Assembly (NCBI RefSeq): GCF_000019785.1
Contig: NC_010524.1
Location: 3,460,001-3,524,000, forward strand
Reading direction: 5' to 3'
Length of the DNA: 64,000 nucleotides
Source: Leptothrix cholodnii SP-6
GTDB taxonomy: Bacteria; Pseudomonadota; Gammaproteobacteria; Burkholderiales; Burkholderiaceae_C
Numbering within the stretch: the first letter of the stretch is position 1; each line of letters starts with the position of its first letter. Positions 8,587 through 18,452 of this stretch are shown piece after piece. Made by a program: the position numbers and the translations under genes. Under the pieces are notes generated by a model, which searched no databases, had not been told where the DNA came from, and saw nothing but the letters and a program-made list of their open reading frames with translations.

Positions 8587-9345
8587 TCAAGCGCCCAGCA
8601 CCTCGACCAGTTGCGCCAGCAGCCGCGCATCCATCCCCTCGCGCCGATCGCCCACGCACACGGCGGAGCGGAAGCCGGCGAAGTCCGGCGCCAGCCGACG
8701 CAAGGCCGGCAGATCGCACAACTGCAGCGCGCCGGCCAGGCCGATCAGGCTGCCGTGTGCACGCACCTGCGCGATCAAACCGGCCAGCTCGACGGCACCC
8801 AGGCGCTGCAACAAGGAGCCGCCGCGCTTGTCGGCGGTGTCGAGCATCACGGCAAAAAAGCGCTGGGCACAGACACGCTGCAGCAGCGCCGGCTCGACGC
8901 CGTTGTCGGCGATCAGCACCGGCACCAGCGGCAGGCCTTCGCGGTCGAGGCGGCCGAGTTCCTCGACCAAGGCCATCAGCGCTTCAGGCCCGCTGGCCGA
9001 GGCCGGATCGATGCCGACCTTGACGTGATCGACCCCACACGCTGCCACCTGCCGCACACGCTCGCGGATCTCGGCCAGCGCGTGCGCCGGCCAGTCGCCG
9101 ATGGTGGCGCTGATCGGCACGCCGGGCGCCACCTCGCGCAGCGCACGCACGATCTGCGCGATGTGTGCCACCGCCAGGCCACCGAGCGCGCCGTCGTTGG
9201 GTTCCTTCAGGTCGATGAAACCGACGCGGGCCTGCGCGGCGAGTCGCGCCTCGGCCAAGTTGCGCACGCTGACCAGTGCGCGCAACGTGGTGACGGGCCC
9301 GGCCTCGTCGAGCCGCGCCGCAGGCAGTGCCGGACGTGCGCCCAT
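8587..9345 (-). CDS. mfnB: (5-formylfuran-3-yl)methyl phosphate synthase, MfnB-like
   Basis: About 252 residues of the DUF556/MfnB family, which makes the furan precursor of methanofuran from two glyceraldehyde-3-phosphate molecules. Family features are LVSVRNLAEARLAAQ, then GFIDLKEPNDGALGG with the Lys proposed to form the Schiff base, then CGVDHVKVGI and LIGLAGALQLCDLP. The start is either ATG at 9345, sharing a base with the upstream stop (TGATG), or GTG at 9348; the N-terminal ~18 residues before TTLRALVSVRN are variable. It is last in the run 14026-8587 and converges on the mfnE-like gene. mfnB/D/E/F-like genes are all here; the mfnC aminotransferase was not seen. Confidence 0.85.
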   Translation of the reverse strand: MGARPALPAARLDEAGPVTTLRALVSVRNLAEARLAAQARVGFIDLKEPNDGALGGLAVAHIAQIVRALREVAPGVPISATIGDWPAHALAEIRERVRQVAACGVDHVKVGIDPASASGPEALMALVEELGRLDREGLPLVPVLIADNGVEPALLQRVCAQRFFAVMLDTADKRGGSLLQRLGAVELAGLIAQVRAHGSLIGLAGALQLCDLPALRRLAPDFAGFRSAVCVGDRREGMDARLLAQLVEVLGA

Positions 9346-9932
9346 CACGCTGCTCCTGTCGCTGGCGCGGCAGCGCGATGGCGGGCGATGGCCTGCTGCA
9401 GCCAGCCCCAGGCTTCGTGTTCGGCCGCGCTGGCGGTCTTGTCGATGGCGATCTGCAGGTAGCTCATTTCTCGGTCGATGCGTTCGGCACTCAGCATGTG
9501 CAGGCGGCTGACCAGCACCGCGCCTTCGATGACGGCGGCCTGGGCGCGGTTGAAGCCGAAGAATGGCGCGTGCGTCACGTCCTCGACTGCGCGCATTGTC
9601 AGCACCGGGCGCTGCGGGTCGTCGCTGACGTGTTCGAGTTGCAGCGCCAGGTGGCGCAGCGCGCAGGTCAGGCGCCGGCTGTCGATGGCGGGCACCGGCT
9701 CGGTCGGCCAGTCGCGCCGGCCGGTCACGCAGCCGGCGAACACGCGCGTGTCGGTGATGACGTTGAGCACCGCGCTGCGCCGCGCCAGGATGTTGTCGAG
9801 CGTGGTCGAGGGTTTGAAGGGCATCACCACCACGCGGTCATCGCGGTAGCGCACGCCCATCGGCGCGACGTGCAGTTTTCCTTCGGCAGAGAGCGTCGTC
9901 ACGACGGTCTCGAAGATCACGTCATTCGTCAT
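9345..9932 (-). CDS. DUF447 family protein of the H4MPT cluster
   Basis: A 195-residue protein starting MTNDVIFETVVTTLSAEGK at the ATG at 9932, whose ATGA overlaps the stop of the DHPS-like gene. The sequence VAPMGVRYRDDRVVVMPFKPSTTLDNI and the later VFAGCVTGRRDWPT resemble the flavin-reductase-like split barrel of DUF447, a family shared by methanogens and H4MPT-using bacteria. No enzymatic role is established. The conserved neighbourhood suggests a function in cofactor synthesis or repair; FMN binding is an inference from the fold. The longer frame up to 10733 is a shadow of the upstream gene. Confidence 0.82.
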   Translation of the reverse strand: MTNDVIFETVVTTLSAEGKLHVAPMGVRYRDDRVVVMPFKPSTTLDNILARRSAVLNVITDTRVFAGCVTGRRDWPTEPVPAIDSRRLTCALRHLALQLEHVSDDPQRPVLTMRAVEDVTHAPFFGFNRAQAAVIEGAVLVSRLHMLSAERIDREMSYLQIAIDKTASAAEHEAWGWLQQAIARHRAAAPATGAA

Positions 9933-11344
9933 GTCGGATTGGGTTTGGTGTTGACTCGCGTGCTGCCCGGCGCGCACCAGCCGCTCAGGTCTTCGGCGCG
10001 GCGCTCCACCGCCACGCCCCAGTCGAGCGGCTGGTCCTGCACGTAGCGTTTGCCGAGTTGGTGGGCGATCTGTGCGCGTGCCAGTTCCACGCCCATGTAG
10101 AAGGCGTGGCCGGCGTCGCCCTGCAGGCCGAGCTGGGGCCAGAGTTCGAACGGGTCCTGGCCCAGCCGCAGGCCGTCGCGGTTGTAGACGTGCAGGCCCA
10201 GCGGCGAGACCTGCACGCGGAAGTTCGGGTCCTTGACCTGCGCGGCGGTGGCGGCGATCTCGTCGGGCGTGTCGGGCCAGGGCTGCTTGGCGTGCACCGT
10301 CATCAGCGCGTCGCTCAGGCCCTTGGGCAGCGTGTTCATGCGCGTGGCGGCGTGCATCACGCGGCGCGCCATGTCGGCCTCGCGCACCGCGCGGCGGGCG
10401 TGCGCGCTGACCTGGGTGGTCAGGATCGCGGCCACGTCCAGCTCGGCGGCCATGCCCAGCAGCAGCGCGTTGATGCCGCTGGTGTCGGCCTCGGTCAGCT
10501 CGGTCAGGTTGCCCACGCCCATCATGATGGCAACGTCGGGGAAGCGGTCGCGCAGGCGCTGGTAGCGCACGATCGAGCGCGTGAAACCGAAGGGGATCGG
10601 GTCCAGGATCGGGTCGGCCAGGAACGGTTTGCCGCGCCGCTGCATCTGCTCGATGGCCGCGTACAGCGCCGCCTCGTCGGCCGGCTCGCGGGCGATCAGC
10701 ACCGGGGTGGACGGCACCTCGTCGGCGATCCACAGCAGGTCGGGCGGCAGGCTCAGCAGGTAGTCGGCGCCGGCCCGGCCGCCGCGCAGCAGCTCGTCGC
10801 TGGCGTGCGAGTCGACGCTGACGCGGTGGCCCGCGGCCTTGAGCGCACGCACGCTGTCTTCGAGGTGATCGAAGCGGGTGTCGGGCAGGCAGCCGAGATC
10901 GATCACGTCGGCGCCATCGGCAGCCAGGCTGGCGGCGCGCGCGACGATCGCATCGACCGACAGCCGCGGCGCATCGACGATCTCGGCAAAGATCGCCACC
11001 GCGTACGTGCTCAGGTCGACCGGCCGGGCGGCGCGCTTGAAGTGGCGTGGCAGGTCTTTCAGCTCCTCGGGCCCACGTTCGACCGGGATGCCGAAATGCT
11101 GCGTCAGCGCCGCCAGATCGCCGCGGCAGCGGCCCGGCACGATGATGCGGTCGGCGGCCACCGGCAGCGCCACGCGGCGGCGAATCAGGTCGGCGGTCAT
11201 CAGCGCAGCCACCTGCAGGCCGATCTCGCGCACCTCCCAGGTGAAAGGCAAGGCGCCGCCCTCGCCCGACGCACTCATGTCGGCCAGCACCCGGCGCAGG
11301 CCCGGCTCGGCCAGCCGGCCGGTCAGGAAGACGATGTGTTCCAC
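9929..11344 (-). CDS. Dihydropteroate-synthase-like protein of the H4MPT cluster
   Basis: A 471-residue protein. I chose the GTG at 11344 (VEHIVFLTGRLAEPGLRRVL) because it overlaps the flavoprotein end by 22 bases and everything upstream is arginine-rich shadow. The centre looks like a TIM barrel of the DHPS type: GADVIDLGCLPDTRF, then RVSVDSHASDELLRGGRAG, then KPFLADPILDPIPFGF and IMMGVGNLTELTEADTSG. Proteins of this kind are restricted to organisms with the H4MPT pathway and are presumed to act in pterin assembly, possibly joining the pterin to beta-RFAP, although they diverge from true FolP. Its stop overlaps the DUF447 start, giving a coupled run. Confidence 0.83.
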   Translation of the reverse strand: MEHIVFLTGRLAEPGLRRVLADMSASGEGGALPFTWEVREIGLQVAALMTADLIRRRVALPVAADRIIVPGRCRGDLAALTQHFGIPVERGPEELKDLPRHFKRAARPVDLSTYAVAIFAEIVDAPRLSVDAIVARAASLAADGADVIDLGCLPDTRFDHLEDSVRALKAAGHRVSVDSHASDELLRGGRAGADYLLSLPPDLLWIADEVPSTPVLIAREPADEAALYAAIEQMQRRGKPFLADPILDPIPFGFTRSIVRYQRLRDRFPDVAIMMGVGNLTELTEADTSGINALLLGMAAELDVAAILTTQVSAHARRAVREADMARRVMHAATRMNTLPKGLSDALMTVHAKQPWPDTPDEIAATAAQVKDPNFRVQVSPLGLHVYNRDGLRLGQDPFELWPQLGLQGDAGHAFYMGVELARAQIAHQLGKRYVQDQPLDWGVAVERRAEDLSGWCAPGSTRVNTKPNPT

Positions 11345-11908
11345 GCGAGCGCCAGTTCGTGCAGACGTTGATCGAGCGCGGCTTCGAGCTCGGCCGGCGA
11401 GCAGACCACGCGGCAGTGGTCGATGGCGCGCAGGCGCTCGACGTTGTCGAGCTCGATGCGGCGCGGCTTGAGCGTCACCCACTCGTGCGGGGCGCGGGTC
11501 ACCACCACCGGCTCGGTGTCGCAGGCGAACACGATGCCGGGGATGCCGAGCTTGCCGGCCTGCGCGAACATGTTGGTGGGCAGGCTGTCGCTGAAGCCGT
11601 AGGCACACTTGGCCACCGTGTTGCTGGTGGCGGGTGCCACGATCACGGTGTGATAGATGTCGCTGTAGAGCGCACCCACCGGCACCGAGCTGGCGCTCTT
11701 GTCGCGAAAGACCTTGAAGCGGGCCTTGAGCGATTCGAGCCTGATCGCGTAGATGCCCAGCACCTCTTCGGCCGCCGCCGACAGGAAGATGTCGACCTGC
11801 GGCAGCCGCGCAGCGATCGCGATCGATTCATGCAGGCCGTGGCCCGAGCCGGTCAGGCACCAGGCAAAACGCGAGCGCGCCGCGGCGTCGGGCTCCCGGA
11901 CCGTGACG

Positions 11909-14026
<2,118 letters not shown>

Positions 14027-14204
14027 CGTTTTGCTCCTGCAGAGGACTTCAGCCGACGATTCTGAGCGTGCCATCCATCACGAACAACGGTGTTTGCACC
14101 CAAGCCGAAGACGCACGACACCGCTCGACAGTGCCCCGCAGTGAGCTTGCTCAATCTGTCGTTCAGTTTCGTTCTCACGACGCACCCGATCGCGTCGACA
14201 CCTG

Positions 14205-14223
14205 TGGCTCAGGCCCTGAGCCA
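14205..14223. promoter_or_regulatory. 19-bp palindrome, candidate activator binding site
   Basis: TGGCTCAGGCCCTGAGCCA is a perfect inverted repeat with 8-base arms around GCC. It lies in the 267-bp gap between the sigma-54 activator and the folB-like gene, about 40 bp upstream of a candidate -24/-12 promoter. A dimeric Fis-type activator could bind it, although sigma-54 sites usually lie further upstream. Confidence 0.35.
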
Positions 14224-14244
14224 GCAAGGGCACCGCACGACGGT

Positions 14245-14260
14245 GGGCGCACATCTTGCA
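14245..14260 (+). promoter_or_regulatory. Candidate sigma-54 (-24/-12) promoter of the folB-like gene
   Basis: GGGCGCACATCTTGCA has the GG and GC dinucleotides exactly ten bases apart, as sigma-54 requires, with a perfect TTGCA -12 element and a partial -24 element. Transcription would start near 14271, leaving a ~23-base leader containing the GAGGAG ribosome site before the ATG at 14294. The divergent neighbour is a sigma-54 activator, which supports the call. Confidence 0.42.
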
Positions 14261-14293
14261 GCCACGCCGCCCACGACACACCCGAGGAGACCC

Positions 14294-14824
14294 ATGTCCG
14301 CCCTGCCCGCCTTGCTCGATTCCCTGCCGCCACAGCCGCACGGCCACGCGCCGGCGGCCGCGCCGATGGACCTGATCTTCATCAGCGGCTACACCGGTCA
14401 GACGGTGATCGGCATCCACGAATCCGAGCTGCACCACACCCAGCCGCTGGTGATCGACATCCACGCCGGCCTGCCGCGCGCGCGGGCCTGCGACACCGAT
14501 CACATCGGCGACACCATCGATTACGGCGTGGTGCGCAACCGCCTCGACGCGCTGATGCACGACCACGGCGTGACGCTGCTCGAAGCGCTGGCCGAACGCA
14601 TCGCACGCATGCTGCTGATCGACTTTGGCGCGGCGTGGGTGCGCGTCAAGGTGGTCAAGCCGCGCAAGTTCGACAACGTCGACGCGGTGGGCGTGCAGAT
14701 CGAGCGTTGCCGCGCCGACCTGCGTGACGTGCCGATGGCATCGACATCAGCTGCCGCATCGACCCCACGCAGCGCGCAGATCCTGAGCTGGATGGGCTCG
14801 GGCCTGGTGCCGCAGGATCGGTAA
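14294..14824 (+). CDS. FolB-like dihydroneopterin aldolase family protein of the H4MPT cluster
   Basis: A 176-residue protein starting MSALPALLDSLPPQP at the ATG at 14294, with GAGGAGA seven bases upstream. The core resembles dihydroneopterin aldolase (FolB): DLIFISGYTGQTVIGIHESE, then HHTQPLVIDIHAGLP, then DTIDYGVVRNRLDALM and VRVKVVKPRKFDNVDAVGVQIER. In an H4MPT cluster it most plausibly makes the pterin precursor for dihydromethanopterin. The C-terminal ~25 residues are Ser/Ala-rich and unconserved. Transcription diverges from the sigma-54 activator and converges on fae. A duplicate role in folate synthesis cannot be excluded. Confidence 0.83.
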   Translation: MSALPALLDSLPPQPHGHAPAAAPMDLIFISGYTGQTVIGIHESELHHTQPLVIDIHAGLPRARACDTDHIGDTIDYGVVRNRLDALMHDHGVTLLEALAERIARMLLIDFGAAWVRVKVVKPRKFDNVDAVGVQIERCRADLRDVPMASTSAAASTPRSAQILSWMGSGLVPQDR

Positions 14825-14833
14825 CGCGCAAGA

Positions 14834-14862
14834 CACCGCGCGGGCCATCGGCCCGCGCGGTG
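14834..14862. terminator. Strong hairpin between convergent folB-like and fae genes
   Basis: A perfect 13-bp stem (CACCGCGCGGGCC and its complement) encloses the loop ATC between two convergent stops. There is no T-run on either strand, but the position and stability suit a bidirectional transcription barrier. Confidence 0.6.
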
Positions 14863-14885
14863 AACTCGACGTCAGCGTGTGGCCG

Positions 14886-15395
14886 TCAATGGGTGGCGAA
14901 CGGGTGCGACGAGCCGCCCTTGGCCGCAACCACTTCGGCCGCGGTGGGCTTGCCGGCCACGGCGCGCTCGATCGCCTCCTTGGTGGCGGCGTAGTTGTAG
15001 TCCTGGATCTTGCGGTCGTCGTCGGCCAGCCAGTGGATGAACACGCCCACGCAGATGAACAGGTTGTCGGCCTCGGCGACCGGGATGGTGCCGGCCTCGA
15101 CGCAGTCGGCCACCGCCATCGCCACGCCGCGCTGGGCCGGGCCGAACATCTGCACCGCCTGCTTGGCGCCCTTGATGGTCACCTTGTTGAACAGCACGGT
15201 GGCCGGCTTGGTGAGCAGGTTGGGGCCCAGCACTGCCAGCAGCGAGGTGAAGCCGTCCTTGTTGTTGGTCAGCGCGTTGGCGAAAGCGGTTTCGACGGCG
15301 CTGCCACGCGGGCCGATCAGGAGGTCGATGTGCGCGACCTCGTTGCCTTCACCGACGAGCGATTCGCCCACCATCATGCGATCGATTTTGGCCAT
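14886..15395 (-). CDS. fae: Formaldehyde-activating enzyme (Fae)
   Basis: A 169-residue cytoplasmic enzyme that condenses formaldehyde with H4MPT to methylene-H4MPT, the entry point of the pathway encoded around it. The sequence is classic Fae from end to end: [19 protein letters not shown], where His22 matches the catalytic His region, then [22 protein letters not shown], then [18 protein letters not shown] and a C-terminus ending FATH. The ATG at 15395 has AGGAG ten bases upstream. It is transcribed alone from a ~150-bp gap that holds a sigma-54-like -24 element. Length and motifs leave little doubt. Confidence 0.97.
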   Translation of the reverse strand: MAKIDRMMVGESLVGEGNEVAHIDLLIGPRGSAVETAFANALTNNKDGFTSLLAVLGPNLLTKPATVLFNKVTIKGAKQAVQMFGPAQRGVAMAVADCVEAGTIPVAEADNLFICVGVFIHWLADDDRKIQDYNYAATKEAIERAVAGKPTAAEVVAAKGGSSHPFATH

Positions 15396-15502
15396 GATTG
15401 TTCAGTCTCCTAAAGCAGTTTCTGTGATCCGTCCGGACCCCGCGAGGCCCGTCCCCGAGGGCAGGTCTGCCGGTACGAAAACCGGCCACCCCGGGAGCAA
15501 TA

Positions 15503-15518
15503 AACACGTTCCGTGCCA
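15503..15518 (-). promoter_or_regulatory. Partial sigma-54-like element upstream of fae
   Basis: On the minus strand TGGCACG, a perfect -24 box, is followed after GAAC by GTGTT where TTGCW is expected, so the key -12 GC reads GT. It lies ~108 bases before the fae start, and the leader contains a small hairpin with arms GCCGGT/ACCGGC. This is weak evidence, listed because a sigma-54 activator is encoded nearby. Confidence 0.22.
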
Positions 15519-15546
15519 CCTCGGCCGTCACGCGGCGCAACACGGT

Positions 15547-16443
15547 TCAGGCCAGCAGGCCGGCGCACATCAGGGTGAGCACGCTCAGGTCGGCGCTGGT
15601 TCCGGGGTTGATCGAGGCGCTTTTGAGGGCCTGATCCCACTGCGCGAACGCGGCATCGCCATCGAGCACCTCGCCGGCCTGCGCACGCCCGGCCCAGGGT
15701 GCGGCCTGCCTCAGGACACTGTGTGCCAGCGCGGCCCCGTGCTTGCGAACAATGTGTGAATCGAGATCCGACGCCAGCCAGGCCAGGTACACCCGCTGCA
15801 CCGCCGCGGCCTGGGCCGGCGCGGGCCGCTCGGGCACCGGCTGCAGCGGATCGAAGGCCTCGCGCGCAACGATGGCCGGCAGGCCCAGATCGAACAGTTC
15901 GGCGTAACCGTCGCGGTACTGGCGCGCGATGCGGTCGCGGTCGGCGGCCAGCGCCATCGCCTGGCGCAAGGTCATGGTCGGCGGCTGGTGGACGTCCTGG
16001 TCGGGCGCATCGCCGAGCCCGCCGGGGCTGGCCATGACGATGGCGCGAAAGGCCGCCTCGGCGTCGGCCACGTCGAGCCCGGCCAGCACGTGCTGCAAGG
16101 CGTCGCGCAGGGAGGTGGCCGTCACCGCCACGCCCGCGTCGACCACGCGCTCGAACGCGGCGGCCAGCGGCGCGCACAGCAGCACGATGCCGAGGTTGGT
16201 GTTGCAGCCCACGCACGCCCAGGTGGCCGCCACCGCGCCTTCGATGCGCGCGCCCACCGTGGCGCCACGCTCGCACAGCGCCGCGGCGCAGGCCTGGGCG
16301 CTGTCGACAAACGCCTGCGCCAGCATGCCGTGGCCCGGCGAGGCGCGACTGACGTTGCCGGGCTTGCGCACCGCCACGTCCCAGGCGCAGGCGTTCAGGA
16401 AGGCCTGGCGGGCGGGCGCGCTGGCGTCGGTGGAGACCGGCAC
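15547..16443 (-). CDS. CitG/MdcB-like (triphosphoribosyl-dephospho-CoA synthase family) protein
   Basis: A 298-residue protein starting with GTG at 16443, two bases from the end of the RimK-like gene. The N-terminus (CAWDVAVRKPGNVSRASPGHGM) and GCNTNLGIVLLCAPLAAAFE match the CitG/MdcB family, which transfers a ribosyl-triphosphate group to dephospho-CoA. No citrate or malonate lyase genes are nearby. Homologues lie in bacterial H4MPT clusters, so a phosphoribosyl- or ribosyl-transfer step of H4MPT assembly is the sensible inference; the reaction is unproven. It is the last gene of the beta-RFAP synthase-mtdB-ATP-grasp-mch-rimK-citG run. Confidence 0.82.
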   Translation of the reverse strand: MPVSTDASAPARQAFLNACAWDVAVRKPGNVSRASPGHGMLAQAFVDSAQACAAALCERGATVGARIEGAVAATWACVGCNTNLGIVLLCAPLAAAFERVVDAGVAVTATSLRDALQHVLAGLDVADAEAAFRAIVMASPGGLGDAPDQDVHQPPTMTLRQAMALAADRDRIARQYRDGYAELFDLGLPAIVAREAFDPLQPVPERPAPAQAAAVQRVYLAWLASDLDSHIVRKHGAALAHSVLRQAAPWAGRAQAGEVLDGDAAFAQWDQALKSASINPGTSADLSVLTLMCAGLLA

Positions 16444-16444
16444 G

Positions 16445-17443
16445 TCACGCCCGCCGGGCCGGCGCAGCGACGGGCGCCGGTTGTCGGTCGCACCGCGCGG
16501 CCAGGCTGGTGGCCAGCTTGCGGTCGATCAGGTCGTCGACCAGGGCGCGCGCGATGTTGAACGGCGTCACCTTCTGCAACCCGCGCCAGGCGGCCACGCC
16601 GTTGACTTCGAGCACCTGGATGGTCTCGCGGCCGGCCGCAGGCATCAGGTCGACGCCGGCGTAGTCCATCTGCAAGGCGGCTGCGGCGGCTTCGGCCAGG
16701 CGGGCCAATGCGGGCGTGAGTTCGGCCGGCTCGCAGCGTGCGCCTTGGGCGACGTTGTGGACCCAGTGCGCGCTCACGCGCCGCATCGCCGCCACCGCAC
16801 GGCCGCCGATCACCAGCACGCGCCAGTCGTGGCCGGGCTGGCCGGACGCGCCGATCGGCGGCACGAAACGCTGCAGGTAAGCGAGCCGGCCGTCGCCGGG
16901 CGCGAAGTCGGCGAGCGGCTGGAACACGCCGTCGACCTGGCCGATCAGCCGCAGCCCCTTGCCCTGCGAGCCGAACAGCGGCTTCATCACCACCGCGTGG
17001 CCGGCGGCCGATTCGCGCATCACGATGCGGCGCGCCTGCGCCAGCGACTCGGTCGCCCAGGTCGGCGGCGCCGGCAGCCGCGCGGCGCGCAGCAGCAGGC
17101 TGGTCATCGACTTGTCGACGCTACGCTCGATGGCACGCGCGTCGTTGTAGACCGGCACGCCGAGCGCCTGCAGCGCGTGCAGCACACCCAGCCGCTTGGT
17201 GACCTGCTCGAAGCTGCCGCCGGCCACGCCGCGCACGATCACGGCGTCGGGCAGTTCGCGACCGTAGCCGGGCAGGACCAGACCGTGCCAGGCCGCGTCG
17301 GTATCGATGTCACAGTCGGCCAGATCGATGCAGCGCCCCACCCCACCGCGCTCGCGCAGCGCGCGCTGCAGCTGGCGGGTGTGCCAGCCGATCTCGTCGG
17401 TCATGATGGCCACGCGCAGGCCGGGCGTGGATGGGATCGCCAT
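16445..17443 (-). CDS. RimK-family ATP-grasp ligase, MptN-like
   Basis: A 332-residue RimK-type ATP-grasp enzyme. The N-terminal domain starts RVAIMTDEIGWHTRQL; ATP-grasp elements follow as VYNDARAIERSVDKSMTSLLL, HAVVMKPLFGSQGKGL, and VLEVNGVAAWRGLQK with the catalytic Glu and Asn. MptN adds glutamate to tetrahydromethanopterin to give tetrahydrosarcinapterin, and RimK-like genes are fixed members of methylotroph C1 clusters, so glutamylation of an H4MPT-type or methanofuran cofactor is likely. The ATG at 17443 is four bases after the mch stop. The C-terminal 30 residues are Ala/Arg/Pro-rich. Confidence 0.83.
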   Translation of the reverse strand: MAIPSTPGLRVAIMTDEIGWHTRQLQRALRERGGVGRCIDLADCDIDTDAAWHGLVLPGYGRELPDAVIVRGVAGGSFEQVTKRLGVLHALQALGVPVYNDARAIERSVDKSMTSLLLRAARLPAPPTWATESLAQARRIVMRESAAGHAVVMKPLFGSQGKGLRLIGQVDGVFQPLADFAPGDGRLAYLQRFVPPIGASGQPGHDWRVLVIGGRAVAAMRRVSAHWVHNVAQGARCEPAELTPALARLAEAAAAALQMDYAGVDLMPAAGRETIQVLEVNGVAAWRGLQKVTPFNIARALVDDLIDRKLATSLAARCDRQPAPVAAPARRA

Positions 17444-17447
17444 GCGC

Positions 17448-18452
17448 TCAGGCCTCGCGATGCCAGTCGGCCAGCAGCAGGTCCATGTTCAGGGCCCCGG
17501 CGTGGAAGGTCTGGCCGCTGTCGAGGTGGCTGACCCACACCTCGGCCGGTGCGAACAAGGCCGGGTCGATGCGGTAGAAGTCGTATTCGGCCGCCTTGAA
17601 GACCTCGGCGAACGGCCGGCCGTGATCGCGCGAGCCGGACGACGGCAGGCGCTGCGCCAGATCGCGTGCGGCCTCGGCCGTGCCGGTCACGCACAGCCGC
17701 ACCTGGCCGCCGTAGAGGATCGCGTCATTCGTGCGGCCCATCGCCAACACGCCATCGGCCACCGGCGCCGGCAGAGGCGCGCAGGCCGAGCCGTCGACGA
17801 TGTGGGCCAGGTCGAAACCCAGCTCGTGCGCCTTGTGCAGCGCCACCTCCAGCGCGCGGCCGACCACCTGGGTGGTGCCGGCGCGGCTGCGGGTGGGCGT
17901 GAGAATCAGCGTCAGGCCCTCGGCGGCCAGGCCGCAGTCGCGCAGCACCTTGTCGATCACGACCTGCGGCGGCGCGCGGTCAACCTCCAGCACCAGCACG
18001 CCCAGGTCGCAACGGTCGCGGTAACCGAGCTCGTCGAACAAGGCCTCCTTGCCCGCCAGCGCGCGTGCCGGGCCGGAGCCGAGCGAGAAGAACTTCTTGC
18101 CGCCGGTTTCTTCCTTGCTGGCCGCCAGGCTCCAGCCGGCGTACTGGCTGGCCAGGCAGGCCAGCACCGGCTGCGCGCTGCTCACCTCCAGCCACACCGG
18201 CCAGCCGGCCTGCAGCCCGGTGCGCTGGCGCACGCGGCCGAGGCCGCCCATGCAGATCTCGGCGATCAGCAGGCCGGCGTCGATGCTGCCGGGCGCGTCG
18301 ATGCCGGCATCGACCAGCGTCACGCCGGTGTCGGTGCGCTGCAGGCGCAGGCCGAGTTCGCCGGCGCGCGCCAGCAGGGCCTGCACCCGGGGGGCGGCGA
18401 GCGCGTTGACGCTCAGGGTGCTGCCGGCCAGCGGCGGGGCGCTCGAGCTCAT
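17448..18452 (-). CDS. mch: Methenyltetrahydromethanopterin cyclohydrolase (Mch)
   Basis: A 334-residue enzyme converting methenyl-H4MPT to formyl-H4MPT between MtdB and Ftr. Motifs across the length are family-typical: IDAGLLIAEICMGGLGRV, ACLASQYAGWSL, then KEETGGKKFFSLGSGPARAL, AHIVDGSACAPLPAPVADG and GRTNDAILYGGQV. Length matches bacterial Mch (~320-335). The start ATG at 18452 overlaps the upstream ATP-grasp stop by 4 bases, so the biosynthetic and catalytic genes are co-translated. Confidence 0.96.
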   Translation of the reverse strand: MSSSAPPLAGSTLSVNALAAPRVQALLARAGELGLRLQRTDTGVTLVDAGIDAPGSIDAGLLIAEICMGGLGRVRQRTGLQAGWPVWLEVSSAQPVLACLASQYAGWSLAASKEETGGKKFFSLGSGPARALAGKEALFDELGYRDRCDLGVLVLEVDRAPPQVVIDKVLRDCGLAAEGLTLILTPTRSRAGTTQVVGRALEVALHKAHELGFDLAHIVDGSACAPLPAPVADGVLAMGRTNDAILYGGQVRLCVTGTAEAARDLAQRLPSSGSRDHGRPFAEVFKAAEYDFYRIDPALFAPAEVWVSHLDSGQTFHAGALNMDLLLADWHREA

